From assembly GCA_963745765.1 (NCBI GenBank), contig CAVUYQ010000018.1:236583-300582 (forward strand): a DNA stretch of 64,000 nt, read 5' to 3'. Both the position numbers and the translations under genes were made by a program. The first letter of the stretch is position 1, and each line of letters begins with the position of its first letter. Of the stretch, positions 1 through 9,050 are shown one piece after another. The stretch comes from Ww85 sp963745765. Its GTDB lineage: Bacteria; Desulfobacterota; Desulfobulbia; Desulfobulbales; Desulfocapsaceae. The notes under the pieces were generated by a model. The model had not been told where the DNA came from. It did not search any database and was given only the letters and a program-made list of their open reading frames with translations.

Positions 1-1735
1 TGTTGCTTCCGGTTACCCCGGTACGCCGTCAACGGAAATATTGGAAAATCTTTGTGGTTATGAAGGGGTTTATACCGAATGGGCGCCGAACGAAAAAGTA
101 GCTCTTGAGGTCGCGATCGGGGCATCTTTTGCCGGAGGCAGGGCCTTTGCGACCATGAAGCATGTCGGGTTGAATGTTGCCGCTGATCCGCTCTTTACCG
201 CCGCCTATACGGGCGGCAGGGGTGGCCTTGTCGTATTGACGGCCGATGATCCTGATATGCACTCTTCCCAGAATGAACAGGATAACAGGAATTATGCACT
301 TGCCGCCAAACTTCCGATGCTTGAACCCTCTGACCCGGCGGAAGCCAAGTCCTTCCTGAAGCTTGCTTTTGATCTGGGGGAAACTCTTGATACGCCGGTC
401 ATGCTGCGCATCACCACCAGAATTGCCCATGTCAAGGGCGTGGTTGAAAGAGGGGAGAAGCACTCTGGTCCGGATCATATTGAGATCGAAAAACACCCGG
501 AAAAGTTTGTGATGCTTCCCGCCATGGCACGACAGCGTCGCCGGTATGTTGAAGAGCGGATGAAAAAATGCCGGCAGATAGCTGAAAGCGCTCCTTATAA
601 CAGAGTAGAGGATGGTGACAGGAAACGTGGTTTTATTACCTCCGGTGTCTCCTATCTTTACGTGAAAGAAGCCTTTCCCGAGGCTGCCGTTCTTAAACTT
701 GGCATGGTATGGCCGCTGCCGGAGAGGAAGATCAGGGATTTTGCCGCCACGGTTGATACCCTCTACATTGTTGAGGAGCTCGACCCGTTTATCGAAACCC
801 AGGTAAAGGCCATGGGCATCGATTGCATCGGTAAGGAACTGATTTCCCCCATTGGTGAACTGAGTACCGCTGTCGTCCGCAACAGTATTGATCCTACCCA
901 CGCCAAGGCCGATCTGTTTGCACCGGTTCAGCTGCCGCCGCGGCCTCCGAATATGTGTCCCGGCTGTCCGCATCGCGGTATTTTCTTTACGCTTTCACGC
1001 TTAAAGGTGTTCGTCTCGGGAGATATTGGCTGTTATACGCTTGGTTTCCTGCCACCGCTCAGCGCTCTTGATTCAACCGTGTGCATGGGCGCTTCCATAC
1101 CGATGGCGCATGGCATGCTCAAGGCGATGGGCGAAGGGTCGCATGACAGGGTCGTCTCGGTCATCGGTGACTCAACCTTTGTTCACTCCGGTATTACCGG
1201 GCTCATCAATTCCGTGTACAACGGTTCTGCCGCAACCCTCATTATTCTTGATAACCGCATTACCGCCATGACCGGTCAACAGCAAAATCCGGCATCCGGA
1301 GCGACCATCAAAGGAGAGGCCGCCCAATCCCTTGATCTTGAGGCCATATGCCGGGCCGTTGGTGTTAAGCATGTTCAGGTCATCAACCCGCACGACGTGC
1401 CTGAATGTCGGAAAGTGATAAAGGAGGAAGTGGAGCGTGACGAGATGTCGGTAATCATCGCCCGGGCACCTTGTGTGCTGCTGCCGGAGCTGAAGCTGCG
1501 AAAACCGGTCTCCTATTATACCAATATTGATAATTGTGTCGGCTGCACCTCCTGCATCAGGCTGGGTTGCCCGGCAATCAGCTGGACACCTTTTGCTGAA
1601 GGTGAAGCAGAGGCCCGGGGATACAAAAAAAGTCAGAAAGGCTATTCCAGAATCGACGAAGTGCTCTGCAATGATTGCGGGCAGTGTGCCTCCCTGTGTA
1701 AATTCAATGCTATTACCAGGGGGGAGGCAAAATAA
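1..1735 (+). CDS. iorA: Indolepyruvate:ferredoxin oxidoreductase, alpha subunit (5' partial)
   Basis: Oxidatively decarboxylates aryl pyruvates (indolepyruvate, phenylpyruvate and similar) to aryl-acetyl-CoA, passing electrons to ferredoxin in the cytoplasm. The frame is open from base 2 and begins with the pyrimidine-domain motif YPGTPSTEIL, so only the first few tens of residues lie outside the window; a TTG at 41 is internal and not the start. Further on are the TPP-binding region (GDIGCYTLG, then GDSTFVHSG, about visible residues 340-395) and two C-terminal 4Fe-4S motifs, CVGCTSCIRLGCP and CNDCGQCASLC. The TAA overlaps the ATG of iorB by one base, so the two subunits are translationally coupled. 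Downstream arylacetate-CoA ligases and a branched-chain-type amino acid transporter support a role in aromatic amino acid catabolism. The identification is firm; the exact aryl substrate is not visible. Confidence 0.95.
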   Translation, partial: VASGYPGTPSTEILENLCGYEGVYTEWAPNEKVALEVAIGASFAGGRAFATMKHVGLNVAADPLFTAAYTGGRGGLVVLTADDPDMHSSQNEQDNRNYALAAKLPMLEPSDPAEAKSFLKLAFDLGETLDTPVMLRITTRIAHVKGVVERGEKHSGPDHIEIEKHPEKFVMLPAMARQRRRYVEERMKKCRQIAESAPYNRVEDGDRKRGFITSGVSYLYVKEAFPEAAVLKLGMVWPLPERKIRDFAATVDTLYIVEELDPFIETQVKAMGIDCIGKELISPIGELSTAVVRNSIDPTHAKADLFAPVQLPPRPPNMCPGCPHRGIFFTLSRLKVFVSGDIGCYTLGFLPPLSALDSTVCMGASIPMAHGMLKAMGEGSHDRVVSVIGDSTFVHSGITGLINSVYNGSAATLIILDNRITAMTGQQQNPASGATIKGEAAQSLDLEAICRAVGVKHVQVINPHDVPECRKVIKEEVERDEMSVIIARAPCVLLPELKLRKPVSYYTNIDNCVGCTSCIRLGCPAISWTPFAEGEAEARGYKKSQKGYSRIDEVLCNDCGQCASLCKFNAITRGEAK

Positions 1736-2319
1736 TGAGTGATATTAAGAATATTCTTTTTTCAGGAGTTGGCGGCCAGGGTATTCTGCTGGCCAGTGAA
1801 CTAACCGCAATAAGTCTGCTCGCAGCGGGGCTTGACGTTAAAAAAAGCGAGGTGCACGGCATGGCCCAGCGCGGCGGTTCAGTTACCGCCCAGCTGCGCT
1901 ATGGAGCACGGGTCTATTCGCCGCTGATCGATCCGGGTTGTGTCGATATCCAGATGGCCTTTGAGATGATGGAAGCCGTGCGTTACCTGCCGTACCTGCA
2001 TAAAGGGAGCACGGTCATTGTCAATACCCAGCGTATCCTGCCGCCTTCGGTGGCAACAGGGCAGGCAACATACCCTGAAAAGGTACTTGATGAGCTGACC
2101 AGCCGCGGAATCCGTGTCATTGGTGTTGACGCTTTCAGCATTGCCCAGCAGGCGGGAGAGGTTCGGACAGCCAATGTCGCGCTGGTTGGGGCCTTGTCGT
2201 CACATTTGCCGGTTGATGAATCAGTTTTCCGGGAAATCATTGAAAAACGGGTTCCGGAGCGTTACCGGTCAGAGAATATGAAAGCCTTTGCTGCCGGTAG
2301 AGAGGCCGGTAGTCGTTAA
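1735..2319 (+). CDS. iorB: Indolepyruvate:ferredoxin oxidoreductase, beta subunit
   Basis: Small (gamma-type pyruvate:ferredoxin oxidoreductase fold) subunit of the IorAB complex, 194 aa, usual length for the family. The N-terminus carries the typical GVGGQGILLASELTA motif, followed by KKSEVHGMAQRGGSVTAQLRYG, a segment that is characteristic of IorB. The start ATG overlaps the iorA stop by one base, so both subunits should be made in equal amounts. No frameshift is visible. It is followed after 26 bases by a phenylacetate-CoA ligase gene preceded by a good ribosome binding site (GGGGAGG), consistent with one operon. Confidence 0.94.
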   Translation: MSDIKNILFSGVGGQGILLASELTAISLLAAGLDVKKSEVHGMAQRGGSVTAQLRYGARVYSPLIDPGCVDIQMAFEMMEAVRYLPYLHKGSTVIVNTQRILPPSVATGQATYPEKVLDELTSRGIRVIGVDAFSIAQQAGEVRTANVALVGALSSHLPVDESVFREIIEKRVPERYRSENMKAFAAGREAGSR

Positions 2320-2345
2320 ATGTAATTCGGGGAGGTAATACGCAG

Positions 2346-3656
2346 ATGTCGACGATCTATTGGGAAGAGGAGATTGAGACTCTCCCGCGTGCGGGGCTTG
2401 AGTCAATTCAGCTGAAACGGCTGCAGTCGCTTGTAGCTCGGGTGTACACGACGGTTGAACCGTACCGGGAAAAAATGGTTGCAGCCGGTATTAAACCTGA
2501 AGATATCCGGGAATTGAAGGACCTGCAGAAGCTGCCTTTTACCGTCAAGGAGGACCTGCGTGCCAATTATCCATTCGGTATGTTTACCATGCCCCTGGAT
2601 AAGGTTGTTCGGGTGCATGCCTCGTCGGGCACAACCGGCAAGCCGACGGTAGTCGGCTATACAAAAAAAGATATCGATACCTGGGCCGGGCTGATGGCCC
2701 GGGCCCTTGCCTGTGCCGGAGCAACCAGCGGAGACATGGTGCATAATGCCTACGGTTATGGTTTGTTCACCGGCGGTCTCGGAGCCCATTACGGGGCGGA
2801 AAAGCTCGGGGCAACGGTAATTCCGGTATCCGGGGGCAACACCAAGCGTCAGATCACCATCATGCAGGATTTCGGCTCGACGGTGCTGCTTTCGACCCCC
2901 TCCTATGCGCTGAACCTGGCAGAGGGTATGGAGGCAATGGGCATTGATCCGGCTTCGCTATCACTGCGGGTTGGTATCTTCGGGGCAGAGCCCTGGAGTG
3001 AAAACATGCGTGAAGAGGTTGAGCGCAAGCTGAACCTGAAGGCGGTCGATATCTATGGACTTTCCGAGGTTATCGGACCCGGGGTGGCAATGGAATGCCT
3101 GCTGACCAAAAAAGGAATGCATATTTTTGAAGACCATTTCCTGCCTGAGATTATCGATCCGCAGAGCGGTGAGGTTCTGCCTCCGGGAGAAGAAGGGGAA
3201 CTGGTCTTTACCACCCTGACCAAGGAGGCCTTTCCCATTATCCGTTACCGGACCAAGGATATTTCCAGCCTCTATTACGAGACCTGCGAATGCGGCAGAA
3301 CGCTCGTGCGTATGTCGAAAGTAACCGGGCGAACCGATGATATGCTCATCATCAGGGGTGTCAATGTCTTCCCCTCACAGGTCGAGCATGTCCTGATGGG
3401 TGTGGAAGGGGTTGAGCCGCATTACCAGATCATCGTCGAGCGTGAAGGATCCATGGACACCATGAGCGTTGAAGTTGAGGTGAGTGATTCCGTTTTCTCT
3501 GACGAAATCAAGAAGCTGGAACAGCTCACCCAGCGTATCACCCGGGATATCAAGGATATTCTCGGTGTTACCTGCCGGGTAAAACTGGTTAATCCACGCT
3601 CGATCCAGCGCAGTGAGGGAAAGGCGCAGCGCGTTATCGACAAACGTAAAATCTGA
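2346..3656 (+). CDS. paaK: Phenylacetate-CoA ligase (arylacetate-CoA ligase)
   Basis: AMP-forming ligase that activates phenylacetate or related arylacetates with CoA in the cytoplasm; 436 aa, the usual PaaK length. Visible family motifs are the P-loop-like SSGTTGKPTVVGYT (about residue 95), the adenylate-binding stretch YGLSEVIGPGVAMEC (about residue 238), the RTKDIS region and the C-terminal GRTDDMLIIRGVNVFPSQVE hinge, followed by the AMP-binding C-terminal domain. Start chosen at the ATG after GGGGAGG with 8-9 base spacing. Located directly behind iorAB and ahead of an ACT protein. In this setting it probably also works in reverse as an energy-conserving acyl-CoA synthetase for IorAB products, which is an inference from context. 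A second paralogue lies at 9.05-10.35 kb. Confidence 0.93.
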   Translation: MSTIYWEEEIETLPRAGLESIQLKRLQSLVARVYTTVEPYREKMVAAGIKPEDIRELKDLQKLPFTVKEDLRANYPFGMFTMPLDKVVRVHASSGTTGKPTVVGYTKKDIDTWAGLMARALACAGATSGDMVHNAYGYGLFTGGLGAHYGAEKLGATVIPVSGGNTKRQITIMQDFGSTVLLSTPSYALNLAEGMEAMGIDPASLSLRVGIFGAEPWSENMREEVERKLNLKAVDIYGLSEVIGPGVAMECLLTKKGMHIFEDHFLPEIIDPQSGEVLPPGEEGELVFTTLTKEAFPIIRYRTKDISSLYYETCECGRTLVRMSKVTGRTDDMLIIRGVNVFPSQVEHVLMGVEGVEPHYQIIVEREGSMDTMSVEVEVSDSVFSDEIKKLEQLTQRITRDIKDILGVTCRVKLVNPRSIQRSEGKAQRVIDKRKI

Positions 3657-3671
3657 GTTCGGGAGAAGATC

Positions 3672-4103
3672 ATGCGTGTAGAACAGATCGCAGTATTTTT
3701 GGAGAATAAATCCGGCCGGCTGGCCGAGATAACAGCTATTCTTGCTGAAAATGGTATCAATATCCGTGCCCTGTCCGTCGCCGATACTGCCGATTTTGGC
3801 ATTCTCAGGCTGATTGTCGACAAGGTGGAGCTTGCTGAAAAGGTATTGCGGGCAAACGGTTTTACCGTGGGCAAGACAAATGTTATCGCTGTTGAGGTAC
3901 CTGATCGCACCGGCGGCCTGGCAACGGTGTTGAAATCGATCAATGAAGCCAGTCTCAATGTCGAGTATATGTATGCCTTTGTCAATAAAACTGGTGAAAA
4001 TGCCGTTCTGATTTTCAGATTTGAGGATATGGACCGTGCCATAGAGTCACTGCTCAAGGACGGTTTTACTATCCTGAAGAGTGAGGAAATCTACAATTTG
4101 TAG
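3672..4103 (+). CDS. Tandem ACT domain protein
   Basis: A 143-aa protein made only of two ACT domains (about residues 3-67 and 70-140): the first begins VEQIAVFLENKSGRLAEIT, the second VIAVEVPDRTGGLATVL, each with the Gly-Arg/Gly-Gly turn that binds amino acids in this fold. Free-standing double-ACT proteins are found next to arylacetate-CoA ligases and indolepyruvate oxidoreductases, where they are thought to sense aromatic amino acids. It is 15 bases downstream of paaK, with a GGGAGAAG ribosome binding site, and ahead of the liv transporter genes. No catalytic domain is present, so a regulatory role is likely but the ligand cannot be read from sequence. Confidence 0.88.
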   Translation: MRVEQIAVFLENKSGRLAEITAILAENGINIRALSVADTADFGILRLIVDKVELAEKVLRANGFTVGKTNVIAVEVPDRTGGLATVLKSINEASLNVEYMYAFVNKTGENAVLIFRFEDMDRAIESLLKDGFTILKSEEIYNL

Positions 4104-4205
4104 TAATTACTTGAATTTTCGTGTTGTATGTGCAGGCATCCTGACCTCGGTGAGGCAGGTGAATAAGGTTCTCCGGCTTCCTGGTTCCGGGGTTGTAATC
4201 CATAC

Positions 4206-5370
4206 GTGGGAGAAGATATGAAACGTTTCAGCACCAAACTGATTTTGGCCGCCGTGGCTGTGAATCTGGCAGTCATTCCTGCCGCTCTGGCAGAAACAGT
4301 AAAAATCGGGGCGATTCTCGCCGTAACCGGCCCCGCTTCGTTTCTTGGCGGCCCGGAGGCCCGGACCCTTGAGATGCTGACTGATGAGGTAAATGCAGCA
4401 GGCGGCATTAACGGCAACAAGATAGAAATGATCATCAAGGATTCGGGAGCCAGTCCGGAGAAGGCTATTTCCTTTGCCAAACAGCTCATTGAAGAAGACA
4501 AGGTTGTTGCGGTCATCGGACCTTCCACCTCCGGTGAAAGCATGAGTGTAAAGAAAATCTTCGAAGATGCGAGGACCCCGCTGGTATCATGCGCCGCAGC
4601 AGAGGTGATCGTTAATCCTGTGGCGAAATATGTCTTTAAAACCCCGCAGAAAGATTCCTATGCCGTCGAGAAGATCTTCCAGACCATGAAGAAGATGGGG
4701 ATCACCAAGATAGCGGTACTCGCCGGGAATACCGGTTTCGGCAAGGGCGGCAAGGAACAGCTGTTGAAAATCGCCCCGAAGCATGGGCATCGAGATTGTT
4801 GAAGCCGAGGTTTATGATAAAGGTGCCAATGATCTATCCGCGGTGATTGCAAAAATTAAGGCCAACAAGGATGTCCAGGCCGTGGTTAACTGGTCGATTG
4901 TTCCTGCCCAGGCAATTGTTGCTAAGAACATGCGGCAGGCAGGCTGGGATGTTCCCCTGTTCCAGAGCCATGGCTTTGGAAATATCAAGTATGTCGAGGC
5001 GGGGGGTGCCGCATCCGAGGGCATCATATTCCCGGCCGGCCGCCTGCTCGTCGCCAGCGAACTGCCGGCAGATGATCCGCAAAAGGCCTTGTTGTCCAAG
5101 TACATTGCCGACTATGAGGGCAAGTATAAGGAACAAGCATCAACCTTCGGCGGTCATGCCTACGATGCCTTTATTATTCTTAAAGCCGCAATTGAGAAAG
5201 GCGGCAATGACAAGGAAAAAGTTCGTGACGAGATTGAGAAGATCAAAGGTATGCCGGGAACCGGCGGTATTTTCAGCTTTTCCGCCGAGGATCACAACGG
5301 CCTTGATATCGACTCCTTTGAAATGATCACCGTTAAAAACGGCGCGTTTGTCCCTTATAAAATGAAGTAA
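4206..5370 (+). pseudogene. livK: Branched-chain amino acid ABC transporter substrate-binding protein, frameshifted
   Basis: Periplasmic binding protein (Peripla_BP_6/LivK type) with an N-terminal signal peptide ending near AVIPAALAE. The first 198 codons run in one frame to a TGA at 4800-4802; the remainder (from about 4783) is in the +1 frame and continues without a gap in homology to 5370. Dropping one G from the GGG at about 4789-4791 restores KHGIEIVEAE and a protein of about 387 aa, the normal family length. Because many neighbours show the same kind of one-base insertion, this may be a sequencing error rather than a real lesion. Substrate is probably a branched-chain or aromatic amino acid, judged from the flanking iorAB and paaK genes. 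A perfect palindrome follows at 5425. Confidence 0.85.
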
Positions 5371-5424
5371 GGCTGGGATCGAGCAAACCGTTTACTGACA
5401 CTGTTACATATTTTATGTGCGTGC

Positions 5425-5450
5425 GAGGGGCCGGGAATTCCCGGCCCCTC
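5425..5450 (+). terminator. 26-bp perfect palindrome between livK and livH
   Basis: Reads GAGGGGCCGGGAA followed by its exact reverse complement, then TTCCTGTTTTAT. A very stable hairpin with a short pyrimidine tail at this place commonly acts as a partial terminator or a 3' mRNA stabiliser that lets the binding protein be made in excess over the permeases. The role is inferred; the symmetry is directly visible. Confidence 0.6.
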
Positions 5451-5491
5451 TTCCTGTTTTATCCGCGGCGGCTAAAGACATTCAGGTACCC

Positions 5492-6386
5492 ATGACTCTG
5501 GAGCTGTTTATACAATATCTTTTTGCCGGAATCACCTATGGCTCAATCTATGCGATTGTGGCCATCGGTTTCAATATCATCTACAACACCACCGGCATCA
5601 TCAATTTTGCCCAGGGTGAGTTCGTCATGCTCGGAGGGATGATCTCCATCTCCCTGATGGGACTGCTGCCGCTGCCGCTGGCCATTGCATGCAGCCGTGG
5701 TCATAACCATGATGTTCGGGTGCCCTGATGGAAATCTTTTTTATCCGCTGGCTGGAAAATCCCGGGTGTCTTGCGGATGATCATCATCACCATCGGTCTT
5801 TCCATCCTGACGCGTGAAGGGGCGCTGCATATCTGGGGAGAATCCATCCGCTCACTTCCCTATTTTGTCGGCAATGAGATTACCACGGTGGCTATTCTCG
5901 GGGCGAGGATCTCGCCGCAGGTGCTCTGGGTGATCGGGGGCTGCGCGCTGATGGTCTTTTTCTTGTCGATTTTCTTCAAGACGACCTCGGTCGGTCGGGA
6001 GATGCGGGCCTGTGCGGCAAATCGCCGGGCCGCCATTCTCTGCGGTATCAACACACGCAACATGGTGACATTTTCCTTCATGCTCAGCGCTGGAATTGGT
6101 GCCCTGGCCGGCAGTGTCATGTCGCCGATCACCTCGACTGCCGTATGATATCGGCACCGGGCTGGCCATAAAGGGATTTACCGTGGCAATTCTTGGCGGG
6201 CTGGGCAATTCCCTGGCAGCGGTTGGTGCGGGGCTTCTGCTTGGGATACTGGAGGCCTTTTCGATTTCGGTTGTGCCTCTTGCCTTTCAGGATGCCATTT
6301 CCATCTCGATTTTGCTGATTATTCTTTTTGTTCGGCCGCACGGTCTTTTCGGTTCCAAGGAAGCTGCAGGACTGAAGGAGTTCTGA
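5492..6386 (+). pseudogene. livH: Branched-chain amino acid ABC transporter permease LivH, multiple frameshifts
   Basis: Inner-membrane permease of the LivH family. The start at 5492 gives MTLELFIQYLFAGITYGSIY, the usual N-terminus with a first membrane helix, then GFNIIYNTTGIINFAQGEFVMLGG, the LivH signature. Homology then jumps frames at about 5687, 5724, 5768 and 6149, and each jump is repaired by removing a single base. The repaired protein is about 296 aa with the C-terminal GFTVAILGGLGNSLAAVGAGLLLG and ends at 6386, two bases ahead of livM. As written the gene cannot make a full permease. The density of identical lesions in livH and livM next to the intact ATPase gene livG suggests bad sequence rather than pseudogene decay. 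Confidence 0.8.
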
Positions 6387-6387
6387 G

Positions 6388-7475
6388 ATGAAGAATCTGC
6401 TTTCCCTGCTGCCTCTTGTCGGTCTTGTTGTCATGGTGCAATTGCTTGACTGAGTGGACGGATACGAAATATTATCTGACTCAGCTCACCATGTCGGCCT
6501 ATTATTCGTTACTTGTCATCGGTCTCTGTGTGCTGATGGGGTATGCAGGCCAGATATCGCTTGGTCATGCCGGTTTTTTCGCCATTGGCGGTTACTGTCT
6601 CCGCCAGCCTGACTACCCATAACCTTGTTGCATTTAAAGAAACCGCCTTGATAAAGATGCTTGACGGCATGAAGGTCCTGGTGAGCAAAGAGGATATTTA
6701 CGGCGACAGCCTGCTGGTGTTTGATCCATGGGTTGCCTGTATAGCCGCGGTGCTGGCGGCTGCTCTTATTGCCTGGATAATCGGCATCCCGGTCCTGAAG
6801 CTCAAAGGGCACTATCTGGCCATGGCGACATTGGGTTTTGGCATCATCATCTACCGTATCGTCCTGGCCAGTGAATATTTTCGGCGGAGGCCGACGGTAT
6901 TTCGGAGGTTCCGCCTTTCCGCCTGATGCCGGGTCTTGAGGTAAGCGGTGAATTCAGCGCCAGGGCGGAAAATTATTATATCGCCTGGGGCTTATTGATC
7001 ATCGGCATGATTCTCCTCAGGAATTTGATTAACAGCTAGGGCCGGCAGGGCTTTGCGCTCGATTCATGCCTCGGAGGAGGCTGCCGGGGCTATGGGCGTG
7101 AATATCGCCCGCTGCAAATTGCGGTATTCATTCTCTCGGCCGTGTTTGCCGCTGTCGCCGGCGTGTTCCTAACCCACTATAACGGCGGTATCGGCCCGTC
7201 TGAAGGCCGGTGTCATGAAATCCGTGCGCTACGTGGCAATTGTTGCCGTGGGCGGTATGGCCCATCTCTGGGGTGCCCTGACTATGGGCGTACTGCTGAA
7301 TTTCCTGTCGCTTCGCGGGGTGTTTGGATCCTATGATGATGCCGTATTCGGTTTGATATTGATCATCATTATGCTCTTTGCTCCGAACGGTATTTTAAGC
7401 ATGAACTGGAAGGGTTTCTTCGCAAAGATGTCAGGACGCGCAGGCAAGATCAAGAGTGCCGGGAGGAAGGACTGA
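6388..7475 (+). pseudogene. livM: Branched-chain amino acid ABC transporter permease LivM, multiple frameshifts
   Basis: Second inner-membrane permease. The likely start is the ATG at 6388 (MKNLLSLLPLVGLVV), immediately behind livH. The characteristic YYSLLVIGLCVLMGYAGQIS and SLGHAGFFAIGGY segments, a central GIPVLKLKGHYLAMATLGF and the C-terminal VGGMAHLWGALTMGVLLNFLSLRG are all present but lie in different frames. I count breaks near 6450, 6597, 6888, 7036, 7120 and 7202. All but one are repaired by deleting one base; the break near 7120 needs one base added. The last segment ends at 7475, where TGA overlaps the livG ATG by one base. Probably one intact gene of about 360 aa damaged by sequence errors. 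Confidence 0.78.
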
Positions 7476-8230
7476 TGGCTCTTCTGGAAGTCTCCGGGCT
7501 GCATAAAAAATTCGGTGGACTACAGGCCGTAAACGATGTCTCGTTTTCGGTGAAAAAAGGCAGCATCAAGGCGATTATCGGCCCCAATGGGGCCGGGAAA
7601 ACCACCCTCTTTAACCTGATTGCCGGCACGGTTGCTGCAACGTCGGGGGCAGTCACCTTCCGGGATAAAGCCATCCTTGGGAAAAAACCGCATCAGGTCG
7701 CGGCCCTGGGTGTAGCCAGGACCTTTCAAAATATTAAACTCTTCCACGATATGAGTGTATTGGAAAATGTCATGGTCGGACGGCATATCCGAAGCAGCGG
7801 TGGTTTTCTCGCCTCGATGCTGCATATGCCGTGGACCTTGCGCGAGGAAGCAGATATTCGTCAGAAATCATTTGAACTTCTTGAACTACTCGATATCGCG
7901 GAATTTGCCGATACAGAAGCAACCAGTCTGGCCTTTGGCCAACAGCGGGCCGTCGAACTCGCCCGGGCACTGGCCATTGAGCCCACCATTCTCTTGCTCG
8001 ACGAGCCGGCAGCGGGACTTAATATCTATGAGACCGCAGAGGTTGGCAGGCTGATCGGCAGGATACGCGACTTTGGCATTACCATTTTACTGGTCGAACA
8101 TGACATGTCGCTGGTAATGGATATTTCCGATGAAATTGTGGTGTTGTGCTTCGGACAGAAAATTGCCGAGGACCTGCCCGAGGCAATTCAGAAAAATGAG
8201 GAAGTAATCAAGGTCTACCTTGGTGAGTAG
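7475..8230 (+). CDS. livG: Branched-chain amino acid ABC transporter ATP-binding protein LivG
   Basis: Cytoplasmic ATPase subunit, 251 aa, standard LivG length. Walker A is GPNGAGKTT (about residue 37), the signature region is degenerate as SLAFGQQRAVELARAL in place of the strict LSGGQ, typical for LivG, followed by Walker B TILLLDEPAAGLN and the switch histidine in LLVEHDMSLVM. The start ATG overlaps the livM stop by one base, with GGGAGGAAGG as ribosome binding site. livF follows after 14 bases. The frame is intact, unlike the two permease genes before it. Confidence 0.94.
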   Translation: MALLEVSGLHKKFGGLQAVNDVSFSVKKGSIKAIIGPNGAGKTTLFNLIAGTVAATSGAVTFRDKAILGKKPHQVAALGVARTFQNIKLFHDMSVLENVMVGRHIRSSGGFLASMLHMPWTLREEADIRQKSFELLELLDIAEFADTEATSLAFGQQRAVELARALAIEPTILLLDEPAAGLNIYETAEVGRLIGRIRDFGITILLVEHDMSLVMDISDEIVVLCFGQKIAEDLPEAIQKNEEVIKVYLGE

Positions 8231-8244
8231 CGCGAAAGGATATC

Positions 8245-8922
8245 ATGCTGAAAATACGTAATCTGGAAGCGGGCTATGGCAAGCTCAAGGTCCTGAAACA
8301 AATCTCAATGCATGTCAGCGAGGGTGAGATAGTCAGCATCATTGGCGCCAACGGTGCCGGTAAGACAACCCTGCTTTCTGCCATATCAGGTCTTATCAGG
8401 CGAAGCTCGGGAGACATCCTCTTTCAGGACCGGGATATCAGCACATTGCCGCCCCATAAGATACCTGCGCTTGGTTGTGTAATGGTGCCTGAAGGCCGGC
8501 AGGTTTTTGCCCCGCTGTCGGTTGAGGAAAACCTGATACTTGGCGGGCACGTCCTGAAAGAGGCGGGCAGGGATGTTCTTGCTGAACAACTCTCTCATCA
8601 GTATGAATTGTTTCCAATCCTGAAGAACCGGAGAGATCAATACGCCGGAACCCTTTCAGGGGGAGAGCAGCAAATGTTGGCAATGGGGCGCGCTCTGATG
8701 TCAACACCCTCTCTGATGATGATGGATGAACCCTCCACCGGCCTGGCTCCTTTAATTGTAAAGGATATATTTAAAGTGATTGTCAGGTTGCGGGAAGAAG
8801 GCAAGACCGTGCTGCTGGTAGAACAGAACGCCAAGGCCGCGCTCGGTATTGCTGACCGGGGGTATGTTCTTGAAACCGGCAAGGTTATCCTTCAGGGAGC
8901 GGCGCGAGGATCTTTTGACTAA
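8245..8922 (+). CDS. livF: Branched-chain amino acid ABC transporter ATP-binding protein LivF (C-terminus shifted)
   Basis: Second ATPase subunit. Walker A GANGAGKTT, signature LSGGEQQMLAMGRAL, Walker B SLMMMDEPSTGLAP and switch histidine replaced by VEQN, as in other LivF proteins. The open frame stops at 8922 after GAARGSFD. If one base near 8905 is removed, translation continues as AEDLLTNRDVQRAYLGRD and ends with TAA at 8968, giving the regular LivF C-terminus. The lost part is only the last 20 or so residues, so the core ATPase is unaffected either way. Adjacent to livG and the second paaK. Confidence 0.92.
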   Translation: MLKIRNLEAGYGKLKVLKQISMHVSEGEIVSIIGANGAGKTTLLSAISGLIRRSSGDILFQDRDISTLPPHKIPALGCVMVPEGRQVFAPLSVEENLILGGHVLKEAGRDVLAEQLSHQYELFPILKNRRDQYAGTLSGGEQQMLAMGRALMSTPSLMMMDEPSTGLAPLIVKDIFKVIVRLREEGKTVLLVEQNAKAALGIADRGYVLETGKVILQGAARGSFD

Positions 8923-9050
8923 CCGGGATGTGCAGCGTGCGTATCTCGGTCGTGACAAGATTGAATAAGGTTTGTCTTTCTCGGGTACTATGAATAACCT
9001 CATTATTCAAGGTATCCTCCAATGATGATCTGAAAACAAGGATGGGCCCT